NCBI GenBank assembly: GCA_029881725.1
Contig: JAOUMB010000007.1
Location: forward strand, 23,946-87,945
Direction: 5' to 3'
DNA from: Nitrospirota bacterium
GTDB taxonomy: Bacteria > Nitrospirota > JACRHL01
DNA length: 64,000 bases
Shown here: piece after piece, positions 7,994 through 17,738 of the stretch
How positions within the stretch are numbered: position 1 is the first letter of the stretch
Layout: every line of letters begins with the position of its first letter
The notes under the pieces: generated by a model
The model's database searches: none
Told to the model about the DNA's origin: nothing
The model's input: only the letters and a program-made list of their open reading frames with translations
Position numbers and translations under genes: made by a program

Positions 7994-9286
7994 TCACCGG
8001 CGGCTGGTGATCGGTTGATAATCGCGCTCGGTGGGGCCAGTGTACAACTGGCGGGGACGGCCGATCACGGAGTCCTTTTCCTTGATCATTTCCATCCAGT
8101 GGGAAATCCACCCCACGGTGCGCCCCAGGGCGAACATGACGGTGAACATGTTGGTGGGGATGCCGATGGCCTTGAGGATGATGCCGGAATAGAAATCCAC
8201 GTTCGGATACAGCTTGCGCTCGATGAAGTAGTCCTCCTTGAGGGCCTTCTCCTCCAGGCGCATGGCCAGTTCCAGTTGGGGGTCGTCGATGCCCAGGGAG
8301 TCCAGCACCTTGTGGCAGGCATCGCGGATGATCACGGCGCGCGGGTCGAAGTTTTTGTACACCCGGTGGCCGAAGCCCATCAGGCGGAACGGGTCGTCCG
8401 CGTCCTCGGCGCGGTCGATGACCGTATCCACGTTTTCGATGCCGCCGATCTGGTCGAGCATTTTCAGCACCGCCTCGTTGGCGCCACCGTGAGCCGGTCC
8501 CCACAGGGTGCCGATGCCGGCGGAGATGCAGGCGAACGGGTTGGCGCCGGAGGAGCCTGCCAGACGCACGGTGCTGGTGCTGGCGTTCTGCTCGTGATCC
8601 GCGTGCAGGATGAATATCTGGTCCAGCGCCTTGGCCACCACCGGATTCACCTCGTATTCCTCGGCGGGCACGCCAAAGGTCATGCGCAGGAAGTTTTCGG
8701 CATAGCCCAGCTTGTTGCTCGGATAGAGGAACGGCTGTCCGTGGAAGAACTTGTAGCTCCAGGCGGCGATGGTGGGCATCTTGGCGATCAGGCGGTGGGC
8801 GGAAATCTCCCGGTGTTCCGGGTTATGGATGTCCAGCGAGTCGTGATAGAACGCGGACAGGGCGCCCACCACGCCGACCATCACCGCCATGGGGTGGGCG
8901 TCGCGGCGGAAGCCGTTGTAAAAATTCTTGAGCCCCTCGTGGATCATGGTGTGGCGGGTGATGCTTTCGCGGAATCCGGCGAACTGCTCCGCGGTGGGCA
9001 GCTCCCCGTACATCAGCAGGTAGCACACCTCCAGATGGGAGCTGTGTTCGGCCAGCTGCTCGATGGGATAGCCCCGGTACAGCAGCACGCCCTTTTCACC
9101 GTCGATGAAGGTGATCTTGCTTTCGCAACTGGCGGTGGCGAGAAAGCCGGGGTCGAAGGTGAACACGCCGGCCTGACTGTACAGCTTGCGGATGTCCACC
9201 ACTTTGGGGCCCAGGGTGCCGGGATACACCGGCAGTTTCACCTGCTTGCCGTCCTCCAGGTGGAGGGAGTAGCTCTCCTCGCTCAT
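7994..9286 (-). CDS. gltA: Citrate synthase (hexameric type)
   Basis: Condenses acetyl-CoA with oxaloacetate to citrate, the entry step of the TCA cycle. The 430-residue length matches the NADH-sensitive type II enzymes of Gram-negatives. Catalytic landmarks are [20 protein letters not shown] and NVDFYSGI (the His, His and Asp of the active site). ATG at 9286 has GGAAGGTG upstream; the in-frame extension to 9421 is low-complexity and rejected. Its leader contains a CCGCCC/GGGCGG hairpin at 9312-9331. Confidence 0.97.
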   Translation of the reverse strand: MSEESYSLHLEDGKQVKLPVYPGTLGPKVVDIRKLYSQAGVFTFDPGFLATASCESKITFIDGEKGVLLYRGYPIEQLAEHSSHLEVCYLLMYGELPTAEQFAGFRESITRHTMIHEGLKNFYNGFRRDAHPMAVMVGVVGALSAFYHDSLDIHNPEHREISAHRLIAKMPTIAAWSYKFFHGQPFLYPSNKLGYAENFLRMTFGVPAEEYEVNPVVAKALDQIFILHADHEQNASTSTVRLAGSSGANPFACISAGIGTLWGPAHGGANEAVLKMLDQIGGIENVDTVIDRAEDADDPFRLMGFGHRVYKNFDPRAVIIRDACHKVLDSLGIDDPQLELAMRLEEKALKEDYFIERKLYPNVDFYSGIILKAIGIPTNMFTVMFALGRTVGWISHWMEMIKEKDSVIGRPRQLYTGPTERDYQPITSRR

Positions 9287-9589
9287 CGGGTATTCACCTT
9301 CCGTGTGTTTCCCGCCCGCTCGTGTGGGCGGCGCCAGATGTCCCAAACCGGGGGGGCCGTTCCGTAGCCCCGGTCCGCCGGTTCTTCTTTTTCGACGGGT
9401 TGCGCCCCGTGCATGAGTCATTTTGCCCGCAGCCGCTCATCTCCGCCAGTCCCACGGGAGGAATTTACGGCGGGCGGGGGCTTTTAACGCCCGTTCGGCG
9501 GGCAATCTCCTTTCGAACCGGCGCGCAACACGGTATGCTTACTCTTTTCCCTGCTGAACGCGGGGCCTGTCTGTAAGGAACCCCACCGC
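9287..9589. other. Divergent intergenic region between gltA and the helicase gene
   Basis: It must hold promoters for both genes. A 6-bp GC hairpin (9312-9331) lies in the gltA leader and a small GCCCG/CGGGC hairpin near 9492-9506. I see no convincing -35/-10 pair, repeat copy or small gene. Confidence 0.4.
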
Positions 9590-12500
9590 GTGATTTTTCC
9601 CGAAAATGTTTTCCGCGTCACCACCCTTCGCAAACGGTTCGGCGACGTCTATCTGGGGCGGGGCGTGCGCCTGTTCCAGGGGGGAAAGGTGCGTCTGGAG
9701 GAGGAGTCCGCCGGGCAGGTGACCCTGTTTGTGAATGACGGCGCTGGGTCCATGGTGCAGGTGACCCTTACCGATGGCGAGGTGCAGAGTACCTGCCCCT
9801 GTTCCCGCCGCAGCCGGTGCGAACACCGGGCGGCGGCCATGCTGTGGCTGGCCGAGCGGCAGCGCAGTGGCGGCGTGGCGGCGCTGCCGTGGCAGGTGGC
9901 CCTGCACCGGGGCATGGGCCGCATGGAGAGCGCGGCGGCCCTGCGCTCGTCGCGCCCGTGGCTGGTGTTCCGCCTGGAACTGGAGGATGACGGGGCGCCG
10001 CTGATTACCCCGGAACGGGCGGAAGTGACCACCCGTGGCCTGCGCCGCACGCCGTTTCCGCTGGTGGCCGGATGGACCTCCGACCCGCTCGATCCGCGCC
10101 CGGAATTTATCACCGCGGATGACATGCTGCTGTGCCGCCGCCTGCGCCAGTGGCCGCAGGAGAAGGGCACCCGCGCCCGGTCCTCCGCGCGCATGGCGCC
10201 GCCCACCGGCGAGCGGCACGGGCTGCTGCGCGAGATGGCCGCGCGCGGAATCCTGTATCTGGACGATGCGGAAACCCCGTTGACGGAAGGGCCGTCCCAC
10301 CCGCTGGCGCCGGAGGTGACGCCGCTGGGCGACGGCGCCTACCGGTTGCACGTGGGACCGCATCCGGGGCAGGTGATTGCCGCCGAGCCGCCCCTGTATC
10401 TGGCCGGGGACCGCATCGGGCCGCTGCTGACGCCGTTTTCCGGTGTGCTGATGGCCGACCTGGCGCGCCGCCCGGTGGACATTCCCGCCGCCGACATGCC
10501 CGAGTTCGCCGCCCAGTGGCTGCCCCGGCTGACCGCCCGCGGGCCGGTGACCCTGCCGCCGGAACTGGTGCCGAAAGTGGTGGAGGGGGAAGCGCCGGTG
10601 GCGGTGCTGACCCTGTCGGACGGGGGCGGAGAACTGCTGCTGCGGCTGGAATTTGCCTATGGGGAGGCCCCCCCGGTGGGCGCCGGCGCCACCGGCGATC
10701 CGCTGGCGGTGGTGGACGGCCGCCCGGTCTCCTACCGGCGCGACCCGCAGGCGGAGACGGTGCTGGCCCTGCGTCTGGCCACTCCCGCCACCCTGGGCAT
10801 GGCCGCACCGGTGCCGGTGGAGTTGGGGCTGTGGGCCCTGTCCGGCGACGATGCCTGTGATTTTCTGCTGCTGGAACTGCCCACCCTGTCGGCGGAGGGG
10901 TGGCGTGCTTTTGGAGAGGCCTCGCTGGCCGAGCACCGGGTGTACCGGGGCAGCGGCCGGGTGAACACCCGGGTGCGCTCCGGCATCGACTGGTTCGACC
11001 TGGAGGTGAGCACCGATTTCGACGGCACCGAGATGCCCGCCGCCACCCTGCTGGCCGCCGCCCAGGCCGGGCGCCGGTATGTGGCGTTGCCGGACGGCCG
11101 GGTGGCGCGGATTCCGGACTGGATCCGCAGCCACGCGCCGGAACTGGAGGAGGCGGGGCTGGATAAGGACGGCCCGGCCCGTCTTACCCGTTTCCAGATG
11201 CCCCTGCTGACCGGGTTGACCGGGGATTCCGACCTGACCGCCGACGATCGTTTTCACCATGCGATGGAGCGGTTGCGGGGCCTGTCCGGCCCGCCGGAGG
11301 CGCCGGTTCCGGCGGGACTTCAGGCCACCATGCGCCCCTATCAGCGGGAGGGACTGAGCTGGCTGGAATTTTTGCGCTCCTGCGGTTTCCACGGCATCCT
11401 GGCCGACGACATGGGACTGGGCAAGACCCTCCAGGTCATCGCCCTGCTGCTGCTGGAGAAGGAACGCGGCCACGCCACCCTGCCGTCCCTGGTGGTGGTA
11501 CCCACCAGCCTGATCTTCAACTGGGTGCACGAGCTGAAACGCTTTGCCCCGTCCCTCACCGTCGCCGTTTGGCACGGGCCGGACCGCTACCGCTCCGAGT
11601 CGGAGCTGCCCAAGGCCGATCTGGTGCTGACCAACTACGCCCTGGTGCGGCAGGACATGGACCTGCTGGAGGGCATGGGGTTCCACTATCTGATACTGGA
11701 CGAGGCCCAGTACGTGAAAAACCCGGATTCCCAGGTGAGCCGCGCGGTGCGCGCCCTGACCGCCCGTCACCGGCTGGCCCTCACCGGCACCCCGATGGAA
11801 AACCACCTGGGGGAGGTGTGGGCCCAGTTCGCCTACCTGATGCCCGGACTGCTGGGCAGTCACACCCACTTCCGGCGCCGCTTCGGCGGGCCCATCGAGC
11901 GGGGCGATGTGGAGGCCGCCGAGGCGCTGTTTGCGCGGGTGCGGCCGTTCATTCTGCGGCGCACCAAGGGGCAGGTGGCCCAGGACCTGCCCGAGCGGGT
12001 GGAGACCACCCTTTTCTGTCGCCTGGAGGGGGAGCAGATGGCCCTGTACGAACAGGTGCGCGACCGGCTGCGGGCGCAGGTGGCCGAGGCCATCGACAAA
12101 CGTGGTCTGGCGGCCTCGCGGCTCACCATCCTGGACGCCCTGCTCAAGCTGCGCCAGGTGTGCTGCCACCCGGAACTGCTGCCCGCTTCCGTTTCCGGCG
12201 GCATCACCCAGTCGGCCAAGATGGACCTGTTCATGGAATTCGTCACCGAGGCCATCGAGGAGGGGCACCGGGTGCTGGTGTTCAGCCAGTTCGTGACCAT
12301 GCTCAAGATTCTGCGGCGGCGCCTGGACGCGGTGCAGGTGCCGTACGCCTATCTGGACGGGCGCACCCGCGACCGGGAGGCCCGGGTGCGGGCGTTTCAG
12401 GAGGACGCCTCCATCCCGCTGTTCCTGATCAGCCTCAAGGCGGGCGGCACCGGCCTCAACCTGACCGGGGCCGACTATGTGGTGCACTTTGACCCGTGGT

Positions 12501-12730
12501 GGAACCCGGCGGTGGAGGCCCAGGCCACCGACCGCACCCACCGCATCGGCCAGACCCGCAAGGTGTTCTCCTACAAGCTGATCGCCGAGGGCACGGTGGA
12601 GGAGAAAATCCTCGCCCTGCAGGAAAAGAAGCGCGCCCTGGCCGGGGCCCTTTTGGGAGAGGGCAAGGACCTGGGCGGACAGCTTTCGGTGGATGACCTG
12701 GAGCAGATTCTGGGCGCCCTGGCATCGTGA
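9590..12730 (+). CDS. SWIM zinc-finger SNF2-family helicase
   Basis: A 1046-residue SF2 ATPase that probably remodels nucleic acid-protein complexes. An N-terminal SWIM zinc finger has Cys69-x-Cys71 ... Cys77-x-His79. A long middle region of unclear fold follows. The SNF2 motor has Walker A DMGLGKT (607-613), a DEAQ box (LDEAQYVKNP), LALTGTPMEN, and C-terminal helicase motifs LISLKAGGTGLNL and HRIGQTRKV. GTG at 9590 is supported by TAAGGAA nine bases upstream. This SWIM-SNF2 arrangement is common in bacterial HepA/Snf2 proteins outside RapA itself. It stands alone, 176 bases before the next gene. Confidence 0.92.
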   Translation: MIFPENVFRVTTLRKRFGDVYLGRGVRLFQGGKVRLEEESAGQVTLFVNDGAGSMVQVTLTDGEVQSTCPCSRRSRCEHRAAAMLWLAERQRSGGVAALPWQVALHRGMGRMESAAALRSSRPWLVFRLELEDDGAPLITPERAEVTTRGLRRTPFPLVAGWTSDPLDPRPEFITADDMLLCRRLRQWPQEKGTRARSSARMAPPTGERHGLLREMAARGILYLDDAETPLTEGPSHPLAPEVTPLGDGAYRLHVGPHPGQVIAAEPPLYLAGDRIGPLLTPFSGVLMADLARRPVDIPAADMPEFAAQWLPRLTARGPVTLPPELVPKVVEGEAPVAVLTLSDGGGELLLRLEFAYGEAPPVGAGATGDPLAVVDGRPVSYRRDPQAETVLALRLATPATLGMAAPVPVELGLWALSGDDACDFLLLELPTLSAEGWRAFGEASLAEHRVYRGSGRVNTRVRSGIDWFDLEVSTDFDGTEMPAATLLAAAQAGRRYVALPDGRVARIPDWIRSHAPELEEAGLDKDGPARLTRFQMPLLTGLTGDSDLTADDRFHHAMERLRGLSGPPEAPVPAGLQATMRPYQREGLSWLEFLRSCGFHGILADDMGLGKTLQVIALLLLEKERGHATLPSLVVVPTSLIFNWVHELKRFAPSLTVAVWHGPDRYRSESELPKADLVLTNYALVRQDMDLLEGMGFHYLILDEAQYVKNPDSQVSRAVRALTARHRLALTGTPMENHLGEVWAQFAYLMPGLLGSHTHFRRRFGGPIERGDVEAAEALFARVRPFILRRTKGQVAQDLPERVETTLFCRLEGEQMALYEQVRDRLRAQVAEAIDKRGLAASRLTILDALLKLRQVCCHPELLPASVSGGITQSAKMDLFMEFVTEAIEEGHRVLVFSQFVTMLKILRRRLDAVQVPYAYLDGRTRDREARVRAFQEDASIPLFLISLKAGGTGLNLTGADYVVHFDPWWNPAVEAQATDRTHRIGQTRKVFSYKLIAEGTVEEKILALQEKKRALAGALLGEGKDLGGQLSVDDLEQILGALAS

Positions 12731-12906
12731 TCCGTATTTTTGCCTAAACCGGGCAAACCGGTTAACGTAAGGTCTGGGGTTCGGGGTCCGTCGAGGGGGA
12801 CGGTCCGGGTGGGGTCCGAGTGCGTTCAACTCAGGCACACAGGGGTGCTCATGGCCCTTCCACCCATGGAAGTCCAGCCGTGACGCGCGACCGCGAGGGG
12901 GAGGGA

Positions 12907-13899
12907 GTGACGTCCAGACACCGTGCGCGCGGCGGCGCCCGATTGCGTGTGGCCGCCTTTGCGCTTTTTTCCGGCCTGCTGTTCGGGCTTTCCGGCTGTC
13001 ACGAGGAGGAGGTCGGTGCCCTGCGCGTGGGCACCAACGTGTGGCCCGGTTACGAACCCCTCTATCTGGCCCGCGGACTCAACTATCTCGGCCATCGGGT
13101 GCGGCTGGTGGAATACGCTTCCGCCACCCAGGTCATGCGCGCCTTCCGCAACGGCGCCATCGATGCCGCGGCGCTCACCCTGGATGAATCGCTGCAACTG
13201 ATCGATCACGGGCAGAACGTGGAGGTGGTGCTGGTGATGGACCAGGCCCCCGCCGCCGGGTCCATCGTGACCCATGGGAAACGGGCCAGCGTTGCCGCTC
13301 TGAAGGGGGGCCGCGTGGGGGTGGAGGGGACCGCCCACGAAGGGTATCTGCTGGCCCGTGCGCTGGATCAGGCGGGCTTGTCCGTGGACGACGTGCACAT
13401 CGTACCGTTGACCGCCGAGGAGCATGAACGGGCCTTCATCGAGGGCCGCGTGGACGCGGTGGTGACCGTGGAGCCGGAGCGCGGGCGCCTGCTGGAACTC
13501 GGTGCCGTGCCGGTATGGAACAGCGCGGAAATTCCGGACCCGATGCCCGGACTGATGGTGGTGCGCAGCGAGGCCCTGCCCCGCTACCGGCACCACCTGA
13601 AAACGCTGCTGGACGGCTGGTTCCGCGCCGTGCGGTATCTGCACGAGTACCCCGATGACGCGGCGGAGCGCATGCAGCGCCGGCTGCGGGTGCCGCTGGA
13701 AACCATGCCCGGCCTGCTGCAAACGGCGGTGTACCCGGACCGGAACGAAAACCTGCGCCTGCTGGACGACACGGATTCGCCGCTGCACCGTGCCGCCGGG
13801 ACCGTGGCCGGACACATGACCGCCTACCGCCTGATGGTGCGCGAGGGCGCCACCGGAGTGCGCCTGAACGCCGCGCTGCTGAAGGACATGCGGCCATGA
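12907..13899 (+). CDS. NMT1/SsuA-type solute-binding lipoprotein
   Basis: A 330-residue periplasmic binding protein. GTG at 12907, with GAGGGG six bases before it, gives a lipoprotein signal (RHRARGGARLR, hydrophobic VAAFALFSGLLFGL, lipobox LSGC). The mature part starts with LRVGTNVWPGYEPLYLARGL, typical of the nitrate/taurine/thiamine-precursor binding family. No ABC permease or ATPase is adjacent. The gene instead overlaps a membrane histidine kinase by four bases. A role as ligand-sensing partner of that kinase is therefore more likely than transport. The ligand is unknown. An upstream ATG at 12820 is in frame but adds no signal sequence. Confidence 0.82.
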   Translation: MTSRHRARGGARLRVAAFALFSGLLFGLSGCHEEEVGALRVGTNVWPGYEPLYLARGLNYLGHRVRLVEYASATQVMRAFRNGAIDAAALTLDESLQLIDHGQNVEVVLVMDQAPAAGSIVTHGKRASVAALKGGRVGVEGTAHEGYLLARALDQAGLSVDDVHIVPLTAEEHERAFIEGRVDAVVTVEPERGRLLELGAVPVWNSAEIPDPMPGLMVVRSEALPRYRHHLKTLLDGWFRAVRYLHEYPDDAAERMQRRLRVPLETMPGLLQTAVYPDRNENLRLLDDTDSPLHRAAGTVAGHMTAYRLMVREGATGVRLNAALLKDMRP

Positions 13900-16475
13900 C
13901 GACACCCCGCAAACCGGACGGGCGGGCACGCCGCCTGCGGGATGCCTTCAAGCTGCCGCTGCGGGTGGCGGTGCCGCTGGTGCTGCTGGTGTTCGCGGGG
14001 ATCACCGGATTGTACGGGCTGCGCCACTACACCGACATCGCCTATCACCAGGTGGAGGAAATGTCCCTGCGCGGCCTTCGGGTGGACATGGACCGCCTGC
14101 AGGAAACCCTGGAATTTCTGCTGCGCGAGGGCAACCTGGAGCAGGTGAGCCACGAAATGACCGCGCTGGCTTCCGATACGGAACTGCTGGAGGGCTACCT
14201 GCTGGACGACTGGGGAGAGGTGGTGGCGGGCACCCGCCTGGACCGCAACGGGGTTTCCCTGGCGGAGATGCTGGGCAGTGCCCGGGAGGCGGACCGGGAG
14301 TTGCGCGCCGGTGTGGTGGAGCGGGCGCTGGACAGCCTGTCCGGGATTGTCTACGTGACCCCGGACGGCAGCCGTGTCGGCGGCGCCTATCCGGTGTTCT
14401 GGACGGCGGCGGCGAGCGAGTTGCGGCCGTCCCGGGTGGGGGTGCTGTTCATCGAGAAGGATCTCTCCGCCATCAAGGCGGCGGAGCGTGGCCGGGTGGA
14501 GAACCAGGTGTTGCGCACCAGCGCGTTTCTGGTGTTGCTGGCCGGCGGCCTGTGGCTGTTCTTCGACTATGCGGTCACCCGCCGGGTGGCGCGGCTGGTA
14601 GGTGCCACCAGCCGGCTGGCGCGGGGGGATCTTTCCGCCCGCACCGGCGTCAGCGGGAGGGACGAGATCGGCCGGGTGGCCATCGCCTTCGACCGCATGG
14701 CGGAGCAGCTTCAGCAAAGCCGCGATCAGTTGGTGGAGAGCGAGGCCCGCGTGCTGCTGCTGCTCGATTCCGCCGCCGAGGCGATTTTCGGACTGGATGC
14801 GGACGGCTACTGCACGTTCTGCAATCCGGCCTGTCTGCAGGCCCTGGGCCTGGAACACGCGGGCCAGATGCTGGGCCGCAAGGTGCACGACCTGATGCAT
14901 CACAGCCACATGGACGGCACCCCCCACCCGGAGGACGATTGCCGGATCCAGCAGGCCCTGCGCACCGGCCAGCCGGTGCATGTGGACGACGAGGTATTCT
15001 GGCGCGCCGATGGCACCGGCTTTCCGGTGGAGTACTGGTCGCACCCCATCCGCCGCCGGGGGCGGGCGATGGGCTCGGTGGTCACCTTCCTGGACATCAC
15101 CAACCGCAAGCGCGCCGACGACGCCCTGCGCAAGGCGAAGCAGGAACTGGAACAGCGGGTGGAGGAACGCACCGGCGAACTGACCGATACCAACCGCCGC
15201 CTGACCGCCGAAATCGTCGAGCGCGAGCGGGTGGAACTGGCGCTGATGCAGGCCAAGGAGGAGGCGGAAACCGCCAACCAGGCCAAGAGCGAATTCCTGT
15301 CGCGCATGAGCCACGAACTGCGCACCCCCATGAACGCCATTCTCGGGTTCGCCCAGATTCTCGAATCGGACCCGTCCGAGCCGTTGTCCGACAACCAGTC
15401 GGAGAGCGTGAGCGAAATCCTGCGCGCCGGATATCACCTGCTGGAGTTGATCAACGAGGTGCTGGACCTGTCCCGCATCGAGGCCGGGCGCATGGACATG
15501 TCCTTCGTTTCCATGCCGGTGGGGGAGGCGGTGTCCGAGGCGCTGCATCTGGTGGAGCCGCTTGCGGACCAGTTCCGGGTTTCCCTGTACGACCGCACCG
15601 GTGCGCTGGGGGAGGAGAACATCTGGGTGGATCCCACGCGCATGCGTCAGGTGCTGCTCAACCTGCTGTCCAATGCGGTCAAGTACAACCTGCCGGAGGG
15701 GACGGTGTCGGTGTATTGCGAGCGGCGCCCGGAGGGCATGCTGCGCGTCACCGTGGAAGACACCGGCGAAGGTATTGCCGAAAGCCAGCAGCGGCGCCTG
15801 TTCCAGCCGTTCACCCGGCTCACCGACGACTATACCCGGGTGGGTGGCACCGGCATCGGCCTGACCATCACCCGCCGCCTGACCGAATTGATGTACGGCC
15901 ACATCGGCTTCGAGAGCAGTGCCGGGGTGGGCTCCCGCTTTTTTGTGGACCTGCTGCTGGCGGATGCGCACCCCATGCCGGAGGGGCCCCTGCAGCCGGA
16001 GGCCGTGGACGGGGCCGAACCCGAAACGGTGACCGCAACCGGGACCGGTTCCGTGCCGACGGGGTCCGCCCCCACCTACAACGGGCGGCGTACCGTGCTG
16101 TATATCGAGGACAACCAGGCCAACATGGAACTGGTTCGGCGCATCCTGGAGCGGCGCGACGACCTGGAACTGGTGGCGGCGGACAGCGCCGGGGAAGGGC
16201 TGCGGGCCGCGCAGGCCCGGCGCCCGGACGTGGTGCTGCTGGACATCGGCCTGCCGGACCTGGACGGCTTCGAGGTATTGCGCAGGTTGCGCGCGGCCCA
16301 ATCCACCCAGGACGTGCCGGTGCTGGCCTTCAGCGGCGACACCCTGCCGGAGGACGTGGCGCGCGGCATGGAAGCCGGCTTTTTCCGCTACCTGCCCAAG
16401 CCCACCAGCATCGACGTGCTGCTGGAGGCCATCGACGAGGCCCTGGCGGTGAACGGCCCGCTCACCAGGGGCTGA
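13896..16475 (+). CDS. Hybrid sensor histidine kinase (HAMP-PAS-HisKA-HATPase-REC)
   Basis: An 859-residue inner-membrane kinase. Helix 1 (~25-45) and helix 2 (~207-227) flank a ~160-residue periplasmic domain; then come HAMP (~230-280), PAS (~285-405, with an HHSHMDGTPHPEDDC segment), a coiled coil, HisKA with SRMSHELRTP (His473), HATPase with LLNLLSNAVKYN and GIGLT boxes, and a receiver with VLLDIGLPD (Asp783) and PKP lysine. It starts within the stop of the binding-protein gene (ATGA), implying coupled synthesis. No DNA-binding output domain is present and no response regulator gene is adjacent. Its 3' end overlaps the convergent flavin monooxygenase gene by 14 bases. Confidence 0.93.
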   Translation: MTTPRKPDGRARRLRDAFKLPLRVAVPLVLLVFAGITGLYGLRHYTDIAYHQVEEMSLRGLRVDMDRLQETLEFLLREGNLEQVSHEMTALASDTELLEGYLLDDWGEVVAGTRLDRNGVSLAEMLGSAREADRELRAGVVERALDSLSGIVYVTPDGSRVGGAYPVFWTAAASELRPSRVGVLFIEKDLSAIKAAERGRVENQVLRTSAFLVLLAGGLWLFFDYAVTRRVARLVGATSRLARGDLSARTGVSGRDEIGRVAIAFDRMAEQLQQSRDQLVESEARVLLLLDSAAEAIFGLDADGYCTFCNPACLQALGLEHAGQMLGRKVHDLMHHSHMDGTPHPEDDCRIQQALRTGQPVHVDDEVFWRADGTGFPVEYWSHPIRRRGRAMGSVVTFLDITNRKRADDALRKAKQELEQRVEERTGELTDTNRRLTAEIVERERVELALMQAKEEAETANQAKSEFLSRMSHELRTPMNAILGFAQILESDPSEPLSDNQSESVSEILRAGYHLLELINEVLDLSRIEAGRMDMSFVSMPVGEAVSEALHLVEPLADQFRVSLYDRTGALGEENIWVDPTRMRQVLLNLLSNAVKYNLPEGTVSVYCERRPEGMLRVTVEDTGEGIAESQQRRLFQPFTRLTDDYTRVGGTGIGLTITRRLTELMYGHIGFESSAGVGSRFFVDLLLADAHPMPEGPLQPEAVDGAEPETVTATGTGSVPTGSAPTYNGRRTVLYIEDNQANMELVRRILERRDDLELVAADSAGEGLRAAQARRPDVVLLDIGLPDLDGFEVLRRLRAAQSTQDVPVLAFSGDTLPEDVARGMEAGFFRYLPKPTSIDVLLEAIDEALAVNGPLTRG

Positions 16476-17715
16476 TCAGCCGCGCCCGCTGCACGGGGCT
16501 CAGGGGCAGCGGACCCATGCCGGCGATGTCGGCGGTGACTTGGCGGCGCAGTGCGGGATTTCGGGCCAGCCCCTTGAAGCTGCGGTCGCGCAGCCACACC
16601 AGCAGCGGGTTTTTGGCATTCCAGAACAACACCAGTTCATCCCCCAGCGCGCGCAGGGCCTCCGCCTGCGGACGGCGTTGCCGTTCCCAGCGGTGCAGCC
16701 GCGCCGGGCTCGGGGCGTTCCCGGCCAACAGGTCGGGGGTGATCGCTTCCGCCAGCGCCTCCGCGTCCACCAGCGCCAGGTTGCGCCCCTGGGCCACGTG
16801 GGGGTTCACCGAATGGGCGGCGTCTCCCAGCAGGGCCGCGCCGGGTGCATACCAGCGGCCGGTGGAGACGCGGATGCACGGAAAAAACTCCAGTTCCCTC
16901 CAGCCGCCCACCGCAAGGGCCGCCTCCCCCAGGGGGGGATGGATGGCGCGCATGCGCTCCGCCAGCCAGCGGGTGTCCCCGGCGGCACGGCGCGCGGTGT
17001 ATTGCGCCGGACTCAGCAGATAAAAGAAGTAGAGGGCGTCCTTCGACACCGGAAACAGCCCCAGGATTTCCCCCCGGCCCAGGTAGTAGCAGCCGTCCCG
17101 GTTGAATCCGGCCGGGCGCGGCAGCAGGCCGGTCAGGTACCCCTCCGGATAGGTGACCGTGCGGCCGCCCACGGGCAGTTCCCGGCGCACCCGCGAAAAG
17201 GCCCCGTCGGCCCCGGCCACGAAGCGGGCGGCCAGCGTGTGTTCCGCGCCGTCCACGAGCACCCGCACCCCGGTCACCCGTTCCCCGTTCCGGCACAGGC
17301 CGGAGACCCGCGCTCCGGCGTGTAGCGACACGGTGGGCAGTGCGGTGGCCGCCTCGCGCAGCACCGTGTCCAGTTCCCCGGGCAGCAGCACCAGGGTGGT
17401 GGGGTGGGGGTGGTCCAGTTCGGAATAGTCGAAGGTGGCCAGCGGTCCGTGCCCGATGCGCAAAAAGTGGTAGCGCACGGTTTCGGCGCAGGGGCGGGCG
17501 GCCAGGGTGTCCAGCAGCCCCATGCGGGCCAGCACCGCCAGCCCGTTGGGTTGCAGAATCTCGCCACGGGGCGCGGGGGCTGGCTCCGGCTGGCGCTCCA
17601 GCACGGTCACCGGAATGCCCCGGCGGCCCAGCAGCACCGCCACGGCCAGCCCGGCGGTGCCGCCGCCCACCACGGCCACGCCGGTGGTGTCAGGCAGGGG
17701 GCGGCTGGGGCTCAT
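16462..17715 (-). CDS. FAD-dependent monooxygenase, UbiH/PHBH-like
   Basis: A 417-residue aromatic-ring hydroxylase-type flavoprotein. It has the N-terminal dinucleotide site VVGGGTAGLAVAVLLGRRG, the GADGAFSRVRREL (DG) motif and GDAAHSVNPHVAQGRNLALVDA, all diagnostic of the FAD_binding_3 / Ubi-hydroxylase family. It is the last gene of the ubiA-ubiD-SUMF1x3 run, starting 23 bases after the preceding stop. That position suggests ubiquinone-ring hydroxylation, but the sequence alone cannot exclude another aromatic or polyene substrate. ATG 17715 is chosen over GTG 17718; neither has a clear Shine-Dalgarno. Confidence 0.82.
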   Translation of the reverse strand: MSPSRPLPDTTGVAVVGGGTAGLAVAVLLGRRGIPVTVLERQPEPAPAPRGEILQPNGLAVLARMGLLDTLAARPCAETVRYHFLRIGHGPLATFDYSELDHPHPTTLVLLPGELDTVLREAATALPTVSLHAGARVSGLCRNGERVTGVRVLVDGAEHTLAARFVAGADGAFSRVRRELPVGGRTVTYPEGYLTGLLPRPAGFNRDGCYYLGRGEILGLFPVSKDALYFFYLLSPAQYTARRAAGDTRWLAERMRAIHPPLGEAALAVGGWRELEFFPCIRVSTGRWYAPGAALLGDAAHSVNPHVAQGRNLALVDAEALAEAITPDLLAGNAPSPARLHRWERQRRPQAEALRALGDELVLFWNAKNPLLVWLRDRSFKGLARNPALRRQVTADIAGMGPLPLSPVQRARLISPW

Positions 17716-17738
17716 CACGGGGGGGGCGGCGGGCCGCG

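Noticed and set aside
12745..12763. AACCGG-gcaaa-CCGGTT hairpin after the helicase gene as a terminator
   Set aside because: A short perfect stem but followed by AACGTAAGG, not a T-run; too weak to call.
9539..12838. A 1099-codon minus-strand frame opposite the SNF2 helicase
   Set aside because: Gln/His/Gly/Pro-rich shadow typical of high-GC DNA. The plus-strand gene has every helicase motif.
13824..16301. An 825-codon minus-strand frame opposite the histidine kinase
   Set aside because: Low-complexity antisense frame without motifs; the kinase on the plus strand is complete.
16462..16475. A frameshift or fusion between the kinase and monooxygenase genes
   Set aside because: They are simply convergent genes overlapping by 14 bases; both are full length.
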